From: Caryophanales bacterium UBA4856
GTDB lineage: Bacteria > Bacillota_I > Bacilli_A > RFN20 > CAG-288
Assembly: GCA_002399765.1 (NCBI GenBank)
Contig: DHEG01000015.1
Location: 8,973-72,972 of the forward strand
Length of the DNA: 64,000 nt
Reading direction: 5' to 3'
Shown: in pieces, positions 35,480-43,937 of the stretch
How positions within the stretch are numbered: position 1 is the stretch's first letter
Layout: each line of letters opens with the position of its first letter
Notes under the pieces: generated by a model
Database searches by the model: none
What the model saw: only the letters and a program-made list of their open reading frames with translations
What the model was told of the DNA's origin: nothing
Translations under genes and position numbers: made by a program

Positions 35480-37027
35480 TCAGTCCTCCCTGTAAACGAG
35501 TCCGCTCTTGGGCGGCACGACCAATAGACCATCGTCCACCTCCACCGGGCCGAAGGTCAAAAGCAACTGCCCCTTGCCGACCTTCACCTTCTCAATACGA
35601 TCGGTGATGTTGGCCACGACCAAAGTCTTCCGGCGCTTGAAGGATATGGGGTCGGAATCGTCGAACGAGAGGTCATGGTTGCCAGTCAGGTCCGAATCGG
35701 TATTGCGGATGTAGTTGATCTTGGCTATGGCGTTGAGAAGGGAATCCTTATCGTCCTCAAGGTCACTCACGGTCTTGTCGTTGGGGTTGATGGGAAGATA
35801 AAGCTTGTCCTCAGGAGCTGTGGAGAAGCCGTTGTCGACGCCATGGTCCCACTTCATCGGAGTCCTGGTGCCAGTCCTGGCGTAACCTCCGTCCTTGGAC
35901 GGGAGGCCGAAATAGGTGGTCTGCCCTATCTCGTCGCCAGCATACATGAAGGGAACGTTGGGGAGGAGGAAGCCAACCAGGTAGGCCAACTTGAGTTCCT
36001 GCTCCGTCAGCCAATCCGCAAGACGGGAGGTGTCATGGTTACCCGATATCAAGCTCAGCCACTTGCCATCGTCCTTGGACGCGTCAAAGCGCTTTGCGAA
36101 ATCGCCTTTCCATTGGTCGAAAAGGGCCTTGTCCCAGGTATGGAACAAAGGGGTGCCATCGCCGAAGAAGGTATGCTGGCCCTTCAGGCCCTTGCCGTTC
36201 CTGAGGAAGGCGTGGGTGAAGTTCTCGCTCCAGTAGAGCACGAAGTCGGAGTCGAAGCCGCTCTTCAAGGACTGCCAGGGGCAGGACCATTCCGAAACCG
36301 CCACGCAGTCGGGATAGTCCTTACGGACCTGCCCGAACACGTCCTTCCACATCGCGATGGTCCCGGTGGCGTCTTCGTCGTCCTGCTTGACCATCCAGCC
36401 TGCCATATCGGCCCTGAAGCCATCGAAGCCCTGGCTAAGCCAGTAGTCGATAATCTTCACCAAGAACTTCTTGGCCTTGGTCGGACCCTTACCGTCGATC
36501 GGCTCCTCCCAACTGTACTGGGGATGGAGAAAGCCATAGTTCAAGGCCGGCTGATGGACGAAGAAATTAGCCAGGAACGTTCCATTGCGGTCGTAAAGGC
36601 CCCGGACCATCCTCAGCTTGTCGTCCATCATCCAGGGATTGTCGGACCAAATGAACAGGTCCGAGTATTCGTTTGGCGTGGGCTCGGCCGATTGCTTGAA
36701 GTAGTAGCTGTCCCAGGAAAGGTGGCCACCCACCAAGTCGAAGAGGACCGCGAAGCCCAAGGAATGAGCCTTGGCCAGCATCGTTTTAAGGTCCTCCAGC
36801 GTTCCGAAGCGGGGATCCACGGAGAACGGATCCGAGATGTCATAGCCTCCGTCCCTGAAGGGGCTTTTGAAGATGGGGTTAAGCCACAGACCGGTGAAGC
36901 CCAAGCTCTTGATGTACTCAAGCTTCTGGCTGATGCCATTAAGGTCTCCGATGCCATCGCCGTTCGAATCGAAATAGGAAGTCGGATAGATCTCATAGAA
37001 ACTGCGTTTGGAATAATCGATTGTCAT
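35480..37027 (-). CDS. GH13 alpha-glucosidase (oligo-1,6-glucosidase-like), copy 2
   Basis: This 515-residue paralogue of the next gene has Asp 207 (GFRADMAG), Glu 246 (AVSEW) and Asp 332 (SGNHDTS) as the catalytic set. Region I reads DLVGGHLS, so the usual NHT is changed as in copy 1. The start taken is the ATG at 37027 (MTIDYSKRSF) behind an AGGTAAGG site. The longer open frame up to 37135 would cross the dnaJ terminator and is rejected. No sugar transporter or regulator is adjacent, so its inducer is unknown. Confidence 0.92.
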   Translation of the reverse strand: MTIDYSKRSFYEIYPTSYFDSNGDGIGDLNGISQKLEYIKSLGFTGLWLNPIFKSPFRDGGYDISDPFSVDPRFGTLEDLKTMLAKAHSLGFAVLFDLVGGHLSWDSYYFKQSAEPTPNEYSDLFIWSDNPWMMDDKLRMVRGLYDRNGTFLANFFVHQPALNYGFLHPQYSWEEPIDGKGPTKAKKFLVKIIDYWLSQGFDGFRADMAGWMVKQDDEDATGTIAMWKDVFGQVRKDYPDCVAVSEWSCPWQSLKSGFDSDFVLYWSENFTHAFLRNGKGLKGQHTFFGDGTPLFHTWDKALFDQWKGDFAKRFDASKDDGKWLSLISGNHDTSRLADWLTEQELKLAYLVGFLLPNVPFMYAGDEIGQTTYFGLPSKDGGYARTGTRTPMKWDHGVDNGFSTAPEDKLYLPINPNDKTVSDLEDDKDSLLNAIAKINYIRNTDSDLTGNHDLSFDDSDPISFKRRKTLVVANITDRIEKVKVGKGQLLLTFGPVEVDDGLLVVPPKSGLVYRED

Positions 37028-37095
37028 TGCTATTACCTTACCTGGCCATTTGCGAATCCCCTGTATTTTAATATCAGGTAGGTTGCATAGCAAAC

Positions 37096-37121
37096 AAAAA
37101 GGCCCGGCTTTATGCCGGGCC
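37096..37121 (-). terminator. Terminator of the hrcA-grpE-dnaK-dnaJ operon
   Basis: On the minus strand GGCCCGGC (37121-37114) pairs with GCCGGGCC (37108-37101) around ATAAA and is followed by five T (37100-37096). It lies 10 bases after the dnaJ stop. Confidence 0.93.
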
Positions 37122-37131
37122 ATCGCAAGCC

Positions 37132-38277
37132 TCACTTCTTATGGAAGATTCCCGAGAATATGTTGTTTCGATCTTTGTCCGGATCGGGCTGACCAGCCAA
37201 CTGGGAATAAAGTTCGCGCTGGCTATCGGAGAGATGGGTGGGAATCCTTATGTACAGATGGACGAACTCATCGCCGGTCCTGCCATCCACGCCCCTGATG
37301 CCCTGACGCCTCAAGGTCATGATGGTGTTGGGCTGGGTCCCCGAAGGAATCCTCAACTCGCTGGTGCCATAGACCGTGGGAACGTTGACGTCCCCACCCA
37401 AGACAGCCGTGGTCAAGGGAATCTGGACGTTGACATGGACATCGTTGCCCTCGCGGGTGAAGGTCTTGTCCTTCTCGACCACCATCTCGATGAAGAGGTC
37501 GCCGTTCGGCCCACCATTGAGTCCCCGTCCGCCTTTGCCGGGAACCCGCAGCTGCTGGCCTTCATTGATGCCAGCCGGGATCTTGATGTTCAGGGTGGTC
37601 TTGACCCTGACATAGCCCCTGCCTTTGCAATTGGGGCAAGGATTGACGATCCTGGTGCCCTTGCCATGACAGGTCGGGCAGGTCGTCTGAGTCTGGAAGG
37701 TGCCAAACAAGGTGCGCTGGCTGGAAATGACGGTGCCAGTCCCGCCACAGGTGGGACAAGTCTCGACATCGGATGCGTTGACGGCACCCTTGCCACCGCA
37801 TTGATCGCAGGTGGTCTCGTATTCGTAGGGCATCGGCACCTCGCGGCCGTTCACGGCCTCCATGAAGGAGATCCTCATCTTCATGAAGACATCGTCCCCC
37901 TTATGGGCGCCGGAGTAACGCCGCTGGCGCCTTCCGCTCGAAGCGGCCCCACCGAAGAACTGGCTGAAGATGTCGCCCAGGTCGTCGGCATCGAAACCGG
38001 CGTTCTGGAAGCCATTGAAGTTACCGTTGTTGAAGCCGGCATTGCCATTCTCGTCGAAGGCCCCGGTCCCGAACTTGTCGTAGGCCGCCCTCTTTTGGGG
38101 ATCCTTCAAGACCTCGTAGGCCTTGGTGATCTTCTCGAACATCGCCGTGGCGTCGGAGCTGTGGTTAATATCGGGGTGCCACTTCTTGGCCAATTCGCGA
38201 TAGGCATGGGTAATGTCATCCTGGCTGGCATCCCTGCGAACGCCCAGGATCTTGTAGTAGTCCTCATCTTCGGCCAT
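37132..38277 (-). CDS. dnaJ: Chaperone DnaJ (Hsp40)
   Basis: This 381-residue protein has a J domain at about 1-70 (HPDINHSSDA, the HPD that activates DnaK), a Gly/Phe/Asn-rich linker at 75-115, and a zinc region with four CxxCxGxG units (CDQCGGKG, CPTCGGTG, CPTCHGKG, CPNCKGRG, about 147-210). The C-terminal peptide-binding domain follows. The start is the ATG at 38277 (MAEDEDYYKILG), 7 bases after AAAGGAG. The frame is open 21 bases further but has no better site. A strong hairpin lies between dnaK and this gene. Confidence 0.97.
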   Translation of the reverse strand: MAEDEDYYKILGVRRDASQDDITHAYRELAKKWHPDINHSSDATAMFEKITKAYEVLKDPQKRAAYDKFGTGAFDENGNAGFNNGNFNGFQNAGFDADDLGDIFSQFFGGAASSGRRQRRYSGAHKGDDVFMKMRISFMEAVNGREVPMPYEYETTCDQCGGKGAVNASDVETCPTCGGTGTVISSQRTLFGTFQTQTTCPTCHGKGTRIVNPCPNCKGRGYVRVKTTLNIKIPAGINEGQQLRVPGKGGRGLNGGPNGDLFIEMVVEKDKTFTREGNDVHVNVQIPLTTAVLGGDVNVPTVYGTSELRIPSGTQPNTIMTLRRQGIRGVDGRTGDEFVHLYIRIPTHLSDSQRELYSQLAGQPDPDKDRNNIFSGIFHKK

Positions 38278-38299
38278 ACCTTGTCTCCTTTCCGCCAAA

Positions 38300-38323
38300 G
38301 GAGGCCGGGATCATCCGGCCTCC
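38300..38323 (-). terminator. Hairpin between dnaK and dnaJ
   Basis: GGAGGCCGG and CCGGCCTCC form a perfect 9-base stem with a 6-base loop (38300-38308 with 38315-38323). Only a short T run (TTT) follows on the coding strand, so it may be a partial terminator or an mRNA processing or stability element that lowers DnaJ relative to DnaK. Confidence 0.6.
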
Positions 38324-38348
38324 AAAAGCTTTATTGCCGACTTTGGCC

Positions 38349-40199
38349 CTACTTGCCGCTCTTGCCGTCTTTGGTCGCATCGTAGACATGAGTGTCGTTG
38401 TCGGGCTTAGCCGAATCGGAGCTGCCGGATGCGGCGGCGCCGGGAGCGGCGCCACCCTGCGCCGCAGCCTGGCTGGCCTGATAGGCGGCCTGCTGAAGCT
38501 GGGCGATCTTGGCCCTGACGCTGTCCAGGTCGTTCTTGTCCAGATCGGCCTTGATCTCGTTGCGGATCTTCATTATCGAGTCGCGTTGCTCAGGTGTCAG
38601 CTTGTTGCCGTTCTTGTTTACCTGGTCGTCGATCTGGTTGATGAGGGTCTCGGCCTCGTTCTTGGTATCGGCATCCTGCTTGCGCTTCTTGTCGGCTTCC
38701 TCGTTGGCCTTGGCGTCGCTGACCATCTTGTCGATCTCTTCCTGCGAAAGCCCGGAAGAATTGGAGATGGTTATGTGCTGTTCCTTGTTGGTGTCGAGAT
38801 CCTTGGCCGAGACGGTCAGGATGCCGTTCACGTCCAAGGCAAAGGTGACCTGAATGCGAGGTACGCCACGGGGCGCGGGACGGATGCCATCCAAGGTGAA
38901 GCGACCGAGGAACTTGTTGTCCGCAGCCATCGGACGTTCGCCCTGGAAGACCATGACCTCCACGCCCGGCTGATTGTCAGCCGCAGTGGAGAATATCTGG
39001 CTCTTCGAGGTGGGTATGGTGGTGTTGCGCGTGATCAACGGCGTCATCACGCCACCCAAAGTCTCGATGCCCAAGGTCAAAGGGGTCACATCCAGCAAGA
39101 CCACGTCCTTGACGGTTCCACGGATGACGCCGCCATTGATGGCTGCGCCGACGGAGACCGCGGTATCGGGGTTGAGGCTCTGGCTGGCCTTGCCCATATA
39201 ATTCTTTACCAAGTCGATCACGGCTGGCATACGAGTCGAGCCACCTACCAAGAGGACATCGTCGATCTGATCCTTGGTCAGATGGGCGTCGGAAAGGGCC
39301 TTCTCCATCGGGGTAAGGCAACGATCCAAGAGGCTCTTGGTCAGCTCCTGGAACTTGGCACGCGTAAGGTTTTCATCGTAGTTGACTGGCTGACCATCGC
39401 TACCGGGGGCAAGATAGGGCAAGGTGATCTCGGTATCGACCTGGGCAGTCAAGGCAATCTTGGCCTGCTCGGCGGCATCCTTTATACGCTGCATGGCCAT
39501 CTTGTTGGCGTGAAGGTCGAGCCCGAACTGCGCCTTGATGCCGGAAAGGATCCACTCCATTATGGCCTTATCCCAGTCATCGCCACCCAGATGGGTATCG
39601 CCGGAAGTGGAGATGACCTGGAAGGTGCCATCGCCGATATCGAGAAGCGAGACATCCAAAGTGCCGCCGCCGAGATCGAAGACCATTATCTTTCCGGCCT
39701 TCTTCTTGTCGGAGTAGCCATAGGCCAAAGCGGAAGCGGTGGGCTCGGCAAAGACGCGCACCACATCCAAGCCAGCGATGGTTCCGGCATTCTTGGTCGC
39801 CTCGCGCTGAGCATCGTCGAAGTAGGCGGGGCAGGTGATGACGGCCTTCTTCACCGGATGCCCGATGTTGGCCTCGGCATACTGCTTCATGTAACTGAGG
39901 ATCTTGGCCGAGATCTCCTCGGGCGTGAAGTCCTTGTTGAGGCAATTGATGTGGACCTTGTAGGCACGATCGCCCATATGACGCTTGATCGAATAGACCG
40001 AATCGGGGTTGGTTATCATCTGACGCTTGGCGGCGTTTCCGACGATCTCCTCCCCGTCAGCCTTGAAGGCGACCACCGAGGGACAAGTCAACGGTCCCTC
40101 GGGAGTGGGGATGACCTTTACCGTGCCATCGTCTTGCATGTAGGATACGACCGAGTTGGTCGTTCCCAAATCTATACCTAGAATCACTTCGTTTGCCAT
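38349..40199 (-). CDS. dnaK: Chaperone DnaK (Hsp70)
   Basis: This 616-residue protein has the Hsp70 signatures [12 protein letters not shown] near the start, [12 protein letters not shown] (about 170) and [13 protein letters not shown] (about 310). The substrate-binding domain and helical lid follow, with an Ala/Gly-rich tail. It lacks the insertion typical of Gram-negative DnaK, as expected for Bacillota. It folds proteins together with DnaJ and GrpE. The ATG has a GGAGG site, and the gene is third in the heat-shock operon. Confidence 0.98.
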   Translation of the reverse strand: MANEVILGIDLGTTNSVVSYMQDDGTVKVIPTPEGPLTCPSVVAFKADGEEIVGNAAKRQMITNPDSVYSIKRHMGDRAYKVHINCLNKDFTPEEISAKILSYMKQYAEANIGHPVKKAVITCPAYFDDAQREATKNAGTIAGLDVVRVFAEPTASALAYGYSDKKKAGKIMVFDLGGGTLDVSLLDIGDGTFQVISTSGDTHLGGDDWDKAIMEWILSGIKAQFGLDLHANKMAMQRIKDAAEQAKIALTAQVDTEITLPYLAPGSDGQPVNYDENLTRAKFQELTKSLLDRCLTPMEKALSDAHLTKDQIDDVLLVGGSTRMPAVIDLVKNYMGKASQSLNPDTAVSVGAAINGGVIRGTVKDVVLLDVTPLTLGIETLGGVMTPLITRNTTIPTSKSQIFSTAADNQPGVEVMVFQGERPMAADNKFLGRFTLDGIRPAPRGVPRIQVTFALDVNGILTVSAKDLDTNKEQHITISNSSGLSQEEIDKMVSDAKANEEADKKRKQDADTKNEAETLINQIDDQVNKNGNKLTPEQRDSIMKIRNEIKADLDKNDLDSVRAKIAQLQQAAYQASQAAAQGGAAPGAAASGSSDSAKPDNDTHVYDATKDGKSGK

Positions 40200-40220
40200 A
40201 TATTTGTTTCCTCCAGATTC

Positions 40221-40943
40221 CTATTTCTTTTCATCCTTGTTCGCATCGCCATCGGCCTGGGCCTTGCCGGCAGTCTTGCCACCAAGGCCCTTGTCCTCGG
40301 CCGCGGCCCCTTCCTGGGGCTGAAGCACGGGCTTTTTGGGGATGGTGACCACGACGCTGGCCGGAGCCAAGACCCGATCCTTGAGCATGTAGCCCTTCAT
40401 CAAGACCGCATGGACCAGATCGGGCTTGTCATCCTCGAACCCCTGGACCGACTCCATGGTATGGGGATCGAACCTTTCGCCTGCTTTGGGATCGATCACG
40501 GTCACGCCCTCCTCAGCCAGGGCAGACATAAGCTGCTTGTAGATCATGTGCATGCCGCTTACCCAGCCCTTGGCCGCGTCATCCTTGGGCTCGGAACGGA
40601 AAGCCATGTCGAACGAATTGAAGAAGGGGATCAACCGCTCCACGAAAGGCTCCGCGCGATACTTCAGCAATACTTCGTTGTCGCGCTGAATGTCCTTCCT
40701 GAGGTTTTGGACATCGGCGAGCTCGGTGTAGTACTTGTTCATCCACTGCTCCTTCTCGTCCTGGGCTTGCTTCAGCTGCGCCTTCAATAGTTCTTCGTTT
40801 CTCTCTTCCCGACTCAGGGCGTCTTCCTGGCTGGGCTCGGCGGCCTTTTTCGCGTCAGGTGACGCCACCTTCTCCTCCCCTTTTCCCCGGGGGGCCTTGG
40901 GGCTCTCGTCCACCTTCTTGTCGTCCTTATCGTTATTAGCCAT
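40221..40943 (-). CDS. grpE: Nucleotide exchange factor GrpE
   Basis: This 240-residue protein has a disordered charged N-terminus (1-60), a long coiled coil at about 60-110 (ELADVQNLRKDIQRD) and the conserved beta domain (GVTVIDPKAGERFDPHTMESV). An acidic/Lys-rich tail follows (from about 205). GrpE releases ADP from DnaK. The ATG at 40943 shares one base with the hrcA stop (TGATG). A TTG one codon upstream is possible but less likely. Confidence 0.95.
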   Translation of the reverse strand: MANNDKDDKKVDESPKAPRGKGEEKVASPDAKKAAEPSQEDALSREERNEELLKAQLKQAQDEKEQWMNKYYTELADVQNLRKDIQRDNEVLLKYRAEPFVERLIPFFNSFDMAFRSEPKDDAAKGWVSGMHMIYKQLMSALAEEGVTVIDPKAGERFDPHTMESVQGFEDDKPDLVHAVLMKGYMLKDRVLAPASVVVTIPKKPVLQPQEGAAAEDKGLGGKTAGKAQADGDANKDEKK

Positions 40944-42031
40944 CAACCTTCATTGCCCCCTTTCTTGTCGTCATCCTTTTTGGAAACAACCTTCGGCGGC
41001 GTCTCGCCGGTGCTCTCATAGTAATCAGCCAGCGTCTTGGCCAAACCTCTAAGCAGCAGGATCACTTTCTTGTAATCCATCCGCCGGGGCCCGACCACGG
41101 CGATGTCCCCGGCCGGAAGACCGGGGAGGTTGAAGCTTTGGGAGACGACGGCCACATCGGCCCTGTCGCTAAGGGACACGTTGGTCCCCGGACCGACTTG
41201 GGCCTTGACCGTATCCGCGCTTTCGGGATCGAGGCCCTCGCCAAGATAGCTCACGGCCTTGCGGAACGCCTCCTCATCGGAGAACTCCGGTAGCCCCAAT
41301 AGATTGGTAGTGCCATACGCCTTGTAGCGCTTCTTGGCGAAACTGAGGAAGGCATCGACGAAGGCCTCGACGACGATCTTGGAATCCCGTCCAACCTGGC
41401 TTTTGAGTATAGGCTCCAAAGCCCGGGTCTTGGACTCCAAATCGCTGATCTTGGTTCCGGCCAACCTGTCGTTCAAAAGCTTCACGCCATAGGTTACGGC
41501 CTTGATGTCAACGCCCTTGGGCATCGGGAACGTCTTGTTCTCGACGCTGCCCCGATCCGTCACCAAGATGACCGTTGCCGCCACGGGCGAAAGCGGGATC
41601 ATGCTCACCGAGACCAAGGTCTCGTTCCTGGCCTCGTTTCCCAAGACCACGATGGCGAGACTAGTCACCTGGCTCAAGACCTCGCAGGCCTTCTGGATGG
41701 TGTCCTCGACGGATTGGGTCTTGGACTTGAAGACCAAGGCAAACTCCTTCTCGAATCCTTCGGCCACATTGCGCTTCAAGCTCTCGCCGCTGCCCAGCTT
41801 CTCGACATAGTAGCGATAGCCGGCGGTGGAGGGCACCCGACCGGAGGAGGTATGGGTCTTCTCGATCAACCCATCCTTCTCGAGTCCGGCCATGACGTTC
41901 CTTATGGTCGCGGAAGACATATCGAGCCGATGCTTGCCGAGTAGCGCATTGCTTCCCACCGGTTCGGCGGTGGCGATGAAATCTTCCACGATGTACTTGA
42001 GGATCATGTCCTTGCGCTGCTGGCTGTTCAT
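40943..42031 (-). CDS. hrcA: Heat-inducible transcription repressor HrcA
   Basis: This 362-residue repressor has a winged-helix N-terminus (LDMSSATIRNVMAGLEKDGLIEKTHTSSGRVPS, read by parts, about 33-68) and a GAF-like dimerisation domain ending near SYGxx-type GPRRMDYKK (about 322-330). HrcA binds CIRCE and represses chaperone genes until heat releases it. A CIRCE lies 16 bases before the start codon, and a second stands before hsp20 at 53206. First gene of the operon. Confidence 0.96.
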   Translation of the reverse strand: MNSQQRKDMILKYIVEDFIATAEPVGSNALLGKHRLDMSSATIRNVMAGLEKDGLIEKTHTSSGRVPSTAGYRYYVEKLGSGESLKRNVAEGFEKEFALVFKSKTQSVEDTIQKACEVLSQVTSLAIVVLGNEARNETLVSVSMIPLSPVAATVILVTDRGSVENKTFPMPKGVDIKAVTYGVKLLNDRLAGTKISDLESKTRALEPILKSQVGRDSKIVVEAFVDAFLSFAKKRYKAYGTTNLLGLPEFSDEEAFRKAVSYLGEGLDPESADTVKAQVGPGTNVSLSDRADVAVVSQSFNLPGLPAGDIAVVGPRRMDYKKVILLLRGLAKTLADYYESTGETPPKVVSKKDDDKKGGNEG

Positions 42032-42046
42032 CGTGCCCTCCTTGTC

Positions 42047-42073
42047 CTGGCACTCTTTTCTTCGGAGTGCTAA
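42047..42073 (-). promoter_or_regulatory. CIRCE operator of the hrcA operon
   Basis: On the minus strand the inverted repeat is TTAGCACTC (42073-42065), 9 bases, then GAGTGCCAG (42055-42047). It matches the CIRCE consensus (TTAGCACTC-N9-GAGTGCTAA) except for two bases at the outer end. It lies between the -10 box and the hrcA start. Confidence 0.95.
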
Positions 42074-42077
42074 GACG

Positions 42078-42105
42078 ATTATAGTAAGTCACTTGGCAAA
42101 GTCAA
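42078..42105 (-). promoter_or_regulatory. Promoter of the hrcA operon
   Basis: TTGACT (42105-42100), 16 bases and a perfect TATAAT (42083-42078) on the minus strand. The CIRCE begins 5 bases downstream of the -10 box, so HrcA binding would block initiation. Confidence 0.88.
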
Positions 42106-42127
42106 CAGCAATCTGCCAAAGCACTGA

Positions 42128-42149
42128 AAGAGGGGCCTCGGCCCCTCTT
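42128..42149 (-). terminator. Terminator after pncB
   Basis: AAGAGGGGCC (42128-42137) and GGCCCCTCTT (42140-42149) form a 10-base perfect stem with a two-base loop (the innermost pairs must open to give a real loop). Only a TTTC run follows on the minus strand, so strength is uncertain. It insulates the pncB operon from the hrcA promoter. Confidence 0.65.
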
Positions 42150-42177
42150 GGCTAAACAGGCAACAACCCAAAGCCAC

Positions 42178-43299
42178 CTAGCCAGGCATCCTCATATCCA
42201 CGGGCCTAAGGCGGGGATTGGGGACATCGCTACGGCCTTCCTTGGCCTGCGGCTTGCCATTGAGACGGACCAAGTCGCCGGTATAGCCGACATGGTTCTT
42301 GACCAGGTAAGTGCCTACGCCATAGATGTCCACGGGGGCATCCTCGCGTTCGAATCTGGCAATCCTTTCCGGATTGAAGCTGGAAGAGACGCAGATCTTG
42401 ACGAAGGGGAAGCCATTGTCATCTAGGGCCTTGCGCAAGGCCTTGATCTGAGGCACCACCACCCCATGGAGATCCTGGTTGGGGAATTGGTCCATCTTGT
42501 CGTCGAAATAATGGTCGATCAAGGCCAGGGAGGTATCGACCCTTACGCAGCCCAGCTTGGTTCCCATGTGCTTGGCCAAGATCACCGCATCCCTGACCAC
42601 GTCGTCGTTGTAGTCGATCAAGGCGGTTATGGGTTTATCGGGGTAAGTCTTGTAGAAGAGGTCGCCGGCCTTGCAGACATCGCCATCGCAAAGCTCGATA
42701 AGGGCATGGGGCATGGTGCCTCCGCCTTTGATTCCGACCCAGGCGCCTTGGGCATCGGTGGAGAACAGCCTCATCCCGGCCACATATGAGGCATACCCAT
42801 CCCCGGCCTGGGTATAGGGGTCATCCTGCCTGTCGCCCATGTTCAAGACGGGCTTGCCGTTGGTGACCCTCAAGACCCTCATGGCATTGGTAGCGACCGA
42901 GGAGCGACGCGAGAGAATCCCGTCGATGGCCGATTCGAGATAGCCGAAGTCCTCGTACTTGCCGGTGATCTTAAGCACCGGTTCGCCGGCCTTCACGACG
43001 TCTCCGTCGTTTAGGGCCAAGACCTTAAGTCCCTTGGGATTCCTGGCGAAGAGCTTTACCAGGGCAATAACCTCGTCAAGCCCGCAGACCATCACGTCGT
43101 CCTCACGCTGGAAGAACTGCAAGGTCGTGATGTTCCCGGCCAGGTTTTCCTCGACGATCCTGCGGGTCTTCAAGAAATAGTTTGCCGAATAGTAGCCGGT
43201 CCCGAAACGGGGATCCAGCTTGAAGGTCCTGTTGGTTAGGCGGGGCAGTTCTCCATCTTCCTTGAGCCTTATTTCCGGCACGTCCGAAGCGATGCTCAT
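42178..43299 (-). CDS. pncB: Nicotinate phosphoribosyltransferase
   Basis: This 373-residue enzyme makes nicotinate mononucleotide for NAD salvage. Typical stretches are GYYSANYFLKTRRIV (about 37-51), TLQFFQR, GVGTYLV near the end (phosphate-binding region) and the internal ALIDYNDDV. The ATG at 43299 is preferred because AAAGGAG stands 6 bases upstream. The GTG at 43305 would lie within that site and overlap trmB by 4 bases. Last gene of a comEA-to-pncB series. Confidence 0.9.
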   Translation of the reverse strand: MSIASDVPEIRLKEDGELPRLTNRTFKLDPRFGTGYYSANYFLKTRRIVEENLAGNITTLQFFQREDDVMVCGLDEVIALVKLFARNPKGLKVLALNDGDVVKAGEPVLKITGKYEDFGYLESAIDGILSRRSSVATNAMRVLRVTNGKPVLNMGDRQDDPYTQAGDGYASYVAGMRLFSTDAQGAWVGIKGGGTMPHALIELCDGDVCKAGDLFYKTYPDKPITALIDYNDDVVRDAVILAKHMGTKLGCVRVDTSLALIDHYFDDKMDQFPNQDLHGVVVPQIKALRKALDDNGFPFVKICVSSSFNPERIARFEREDAPVDIYGVGTYLVKNHVGYTGDLVRLNGKPQAKEGRSDVPNPRLRPVDMRMPG

Positions 43300-43301
43300 C
43301 T

Positions 43302-43928
43302 TCACTCCTTTCTGGCCACGATCCGGTAGATGGGCTGGCCCAAGCCGCGGAACTTTGCCTCGAACTCGGTCATCACATCCGACGGGTCATCAGCCTCATA
43401 GATGCCCGAGAATTCTATAGCGAATCCGCCAAACTGGGCAAAATATTGCTCGGAGGCCGAAAACAGGTCCTTGTTGTCGGTCTTGAAAAACACCTTCCCG
43501 CCCTTCTTAAGCAAACCATAGTACTCGGCCAGGCGGGACGGAAAGGTCAAGCGCCTCTTGAACTGCCGCTTCTTGGGCCAGGGATCGGGGAAATTCAAAT
43601 AGATTTCCCTGACGGATCCCTTGGCCATCAAGGGCAGGGCCTTGGCGAAGGGGACGTTCAGGAAGGCATAGTTTTTCATGGTAGGCAGATAGGAGGTATC
43701 CTCCGATTTCTTGATGGCGATGGAGAAGGCATTGTAGTTAATCTCGATCCCCAAGAAGCGAAGGGTGGGATTGGCCTTGGCCTTTTCCAAAAGGAAACGG
43801 CCTCGGCCAGATCCTATCTCAAGGCAATCGAAAAGCGGGAGGCCCTTCTCAAGCGCTTCGGGACCCAAAGCCGTGTCCGGATGGCGGGCGATAATAGCCG
43901 GCGCCCATTTCTTGTGACGGAGACGCAT
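43302..43928 (-). CDS. trmB: tRNA (guanine-N7)-methyltransferase
   Basis: This 208-residue SAM-dependent enzyme forms m7G46 in tRNA. The SAM site is LEIGSGRGRFLL (about 36-47), the motif LGIEINYNAF follows, and the substrate motif is YLNFPDPWPKKR, diagnostic of TrmB. It begins 9 bases after the dipeptidase stop and is followed by pncB at 2 bases. Confidence 0.97.
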   Translation of the reverse strand: MRLRHKKWAPAIIARHPDTALGPEALEKGLPLFDCLEIGSGRGRFLLEKAKANPTLRFLGIEINYNAFSIAIKKSEDTSYLPTMKNYAFLNVPFAKALPLMAKGSVREIYLNFPDPWPKKRQFKRRLTFPSRLAEYYGLLKKGGKVFFKTDNKDLFSASEQYFAQFGGFAIEFSGIYEADDPSDVMTEFEAKFRGLGQPIYRIVARKE

Positions 43929-43937
43929 TGCCCGGGC

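Noticed and set aside
35675-37081. 468-residue plus-strand frame opposite the second GH13 gene
   Set aside because: Shadow of a clearly real glucosidase with catalytic residues in place.
38334-40181. 615-residue frame on the plus strand opposite dnaK
   Set aside because: It is a shadow frame produced by GC-rich codons of dnaK; no start site or protein-like motif pattern.
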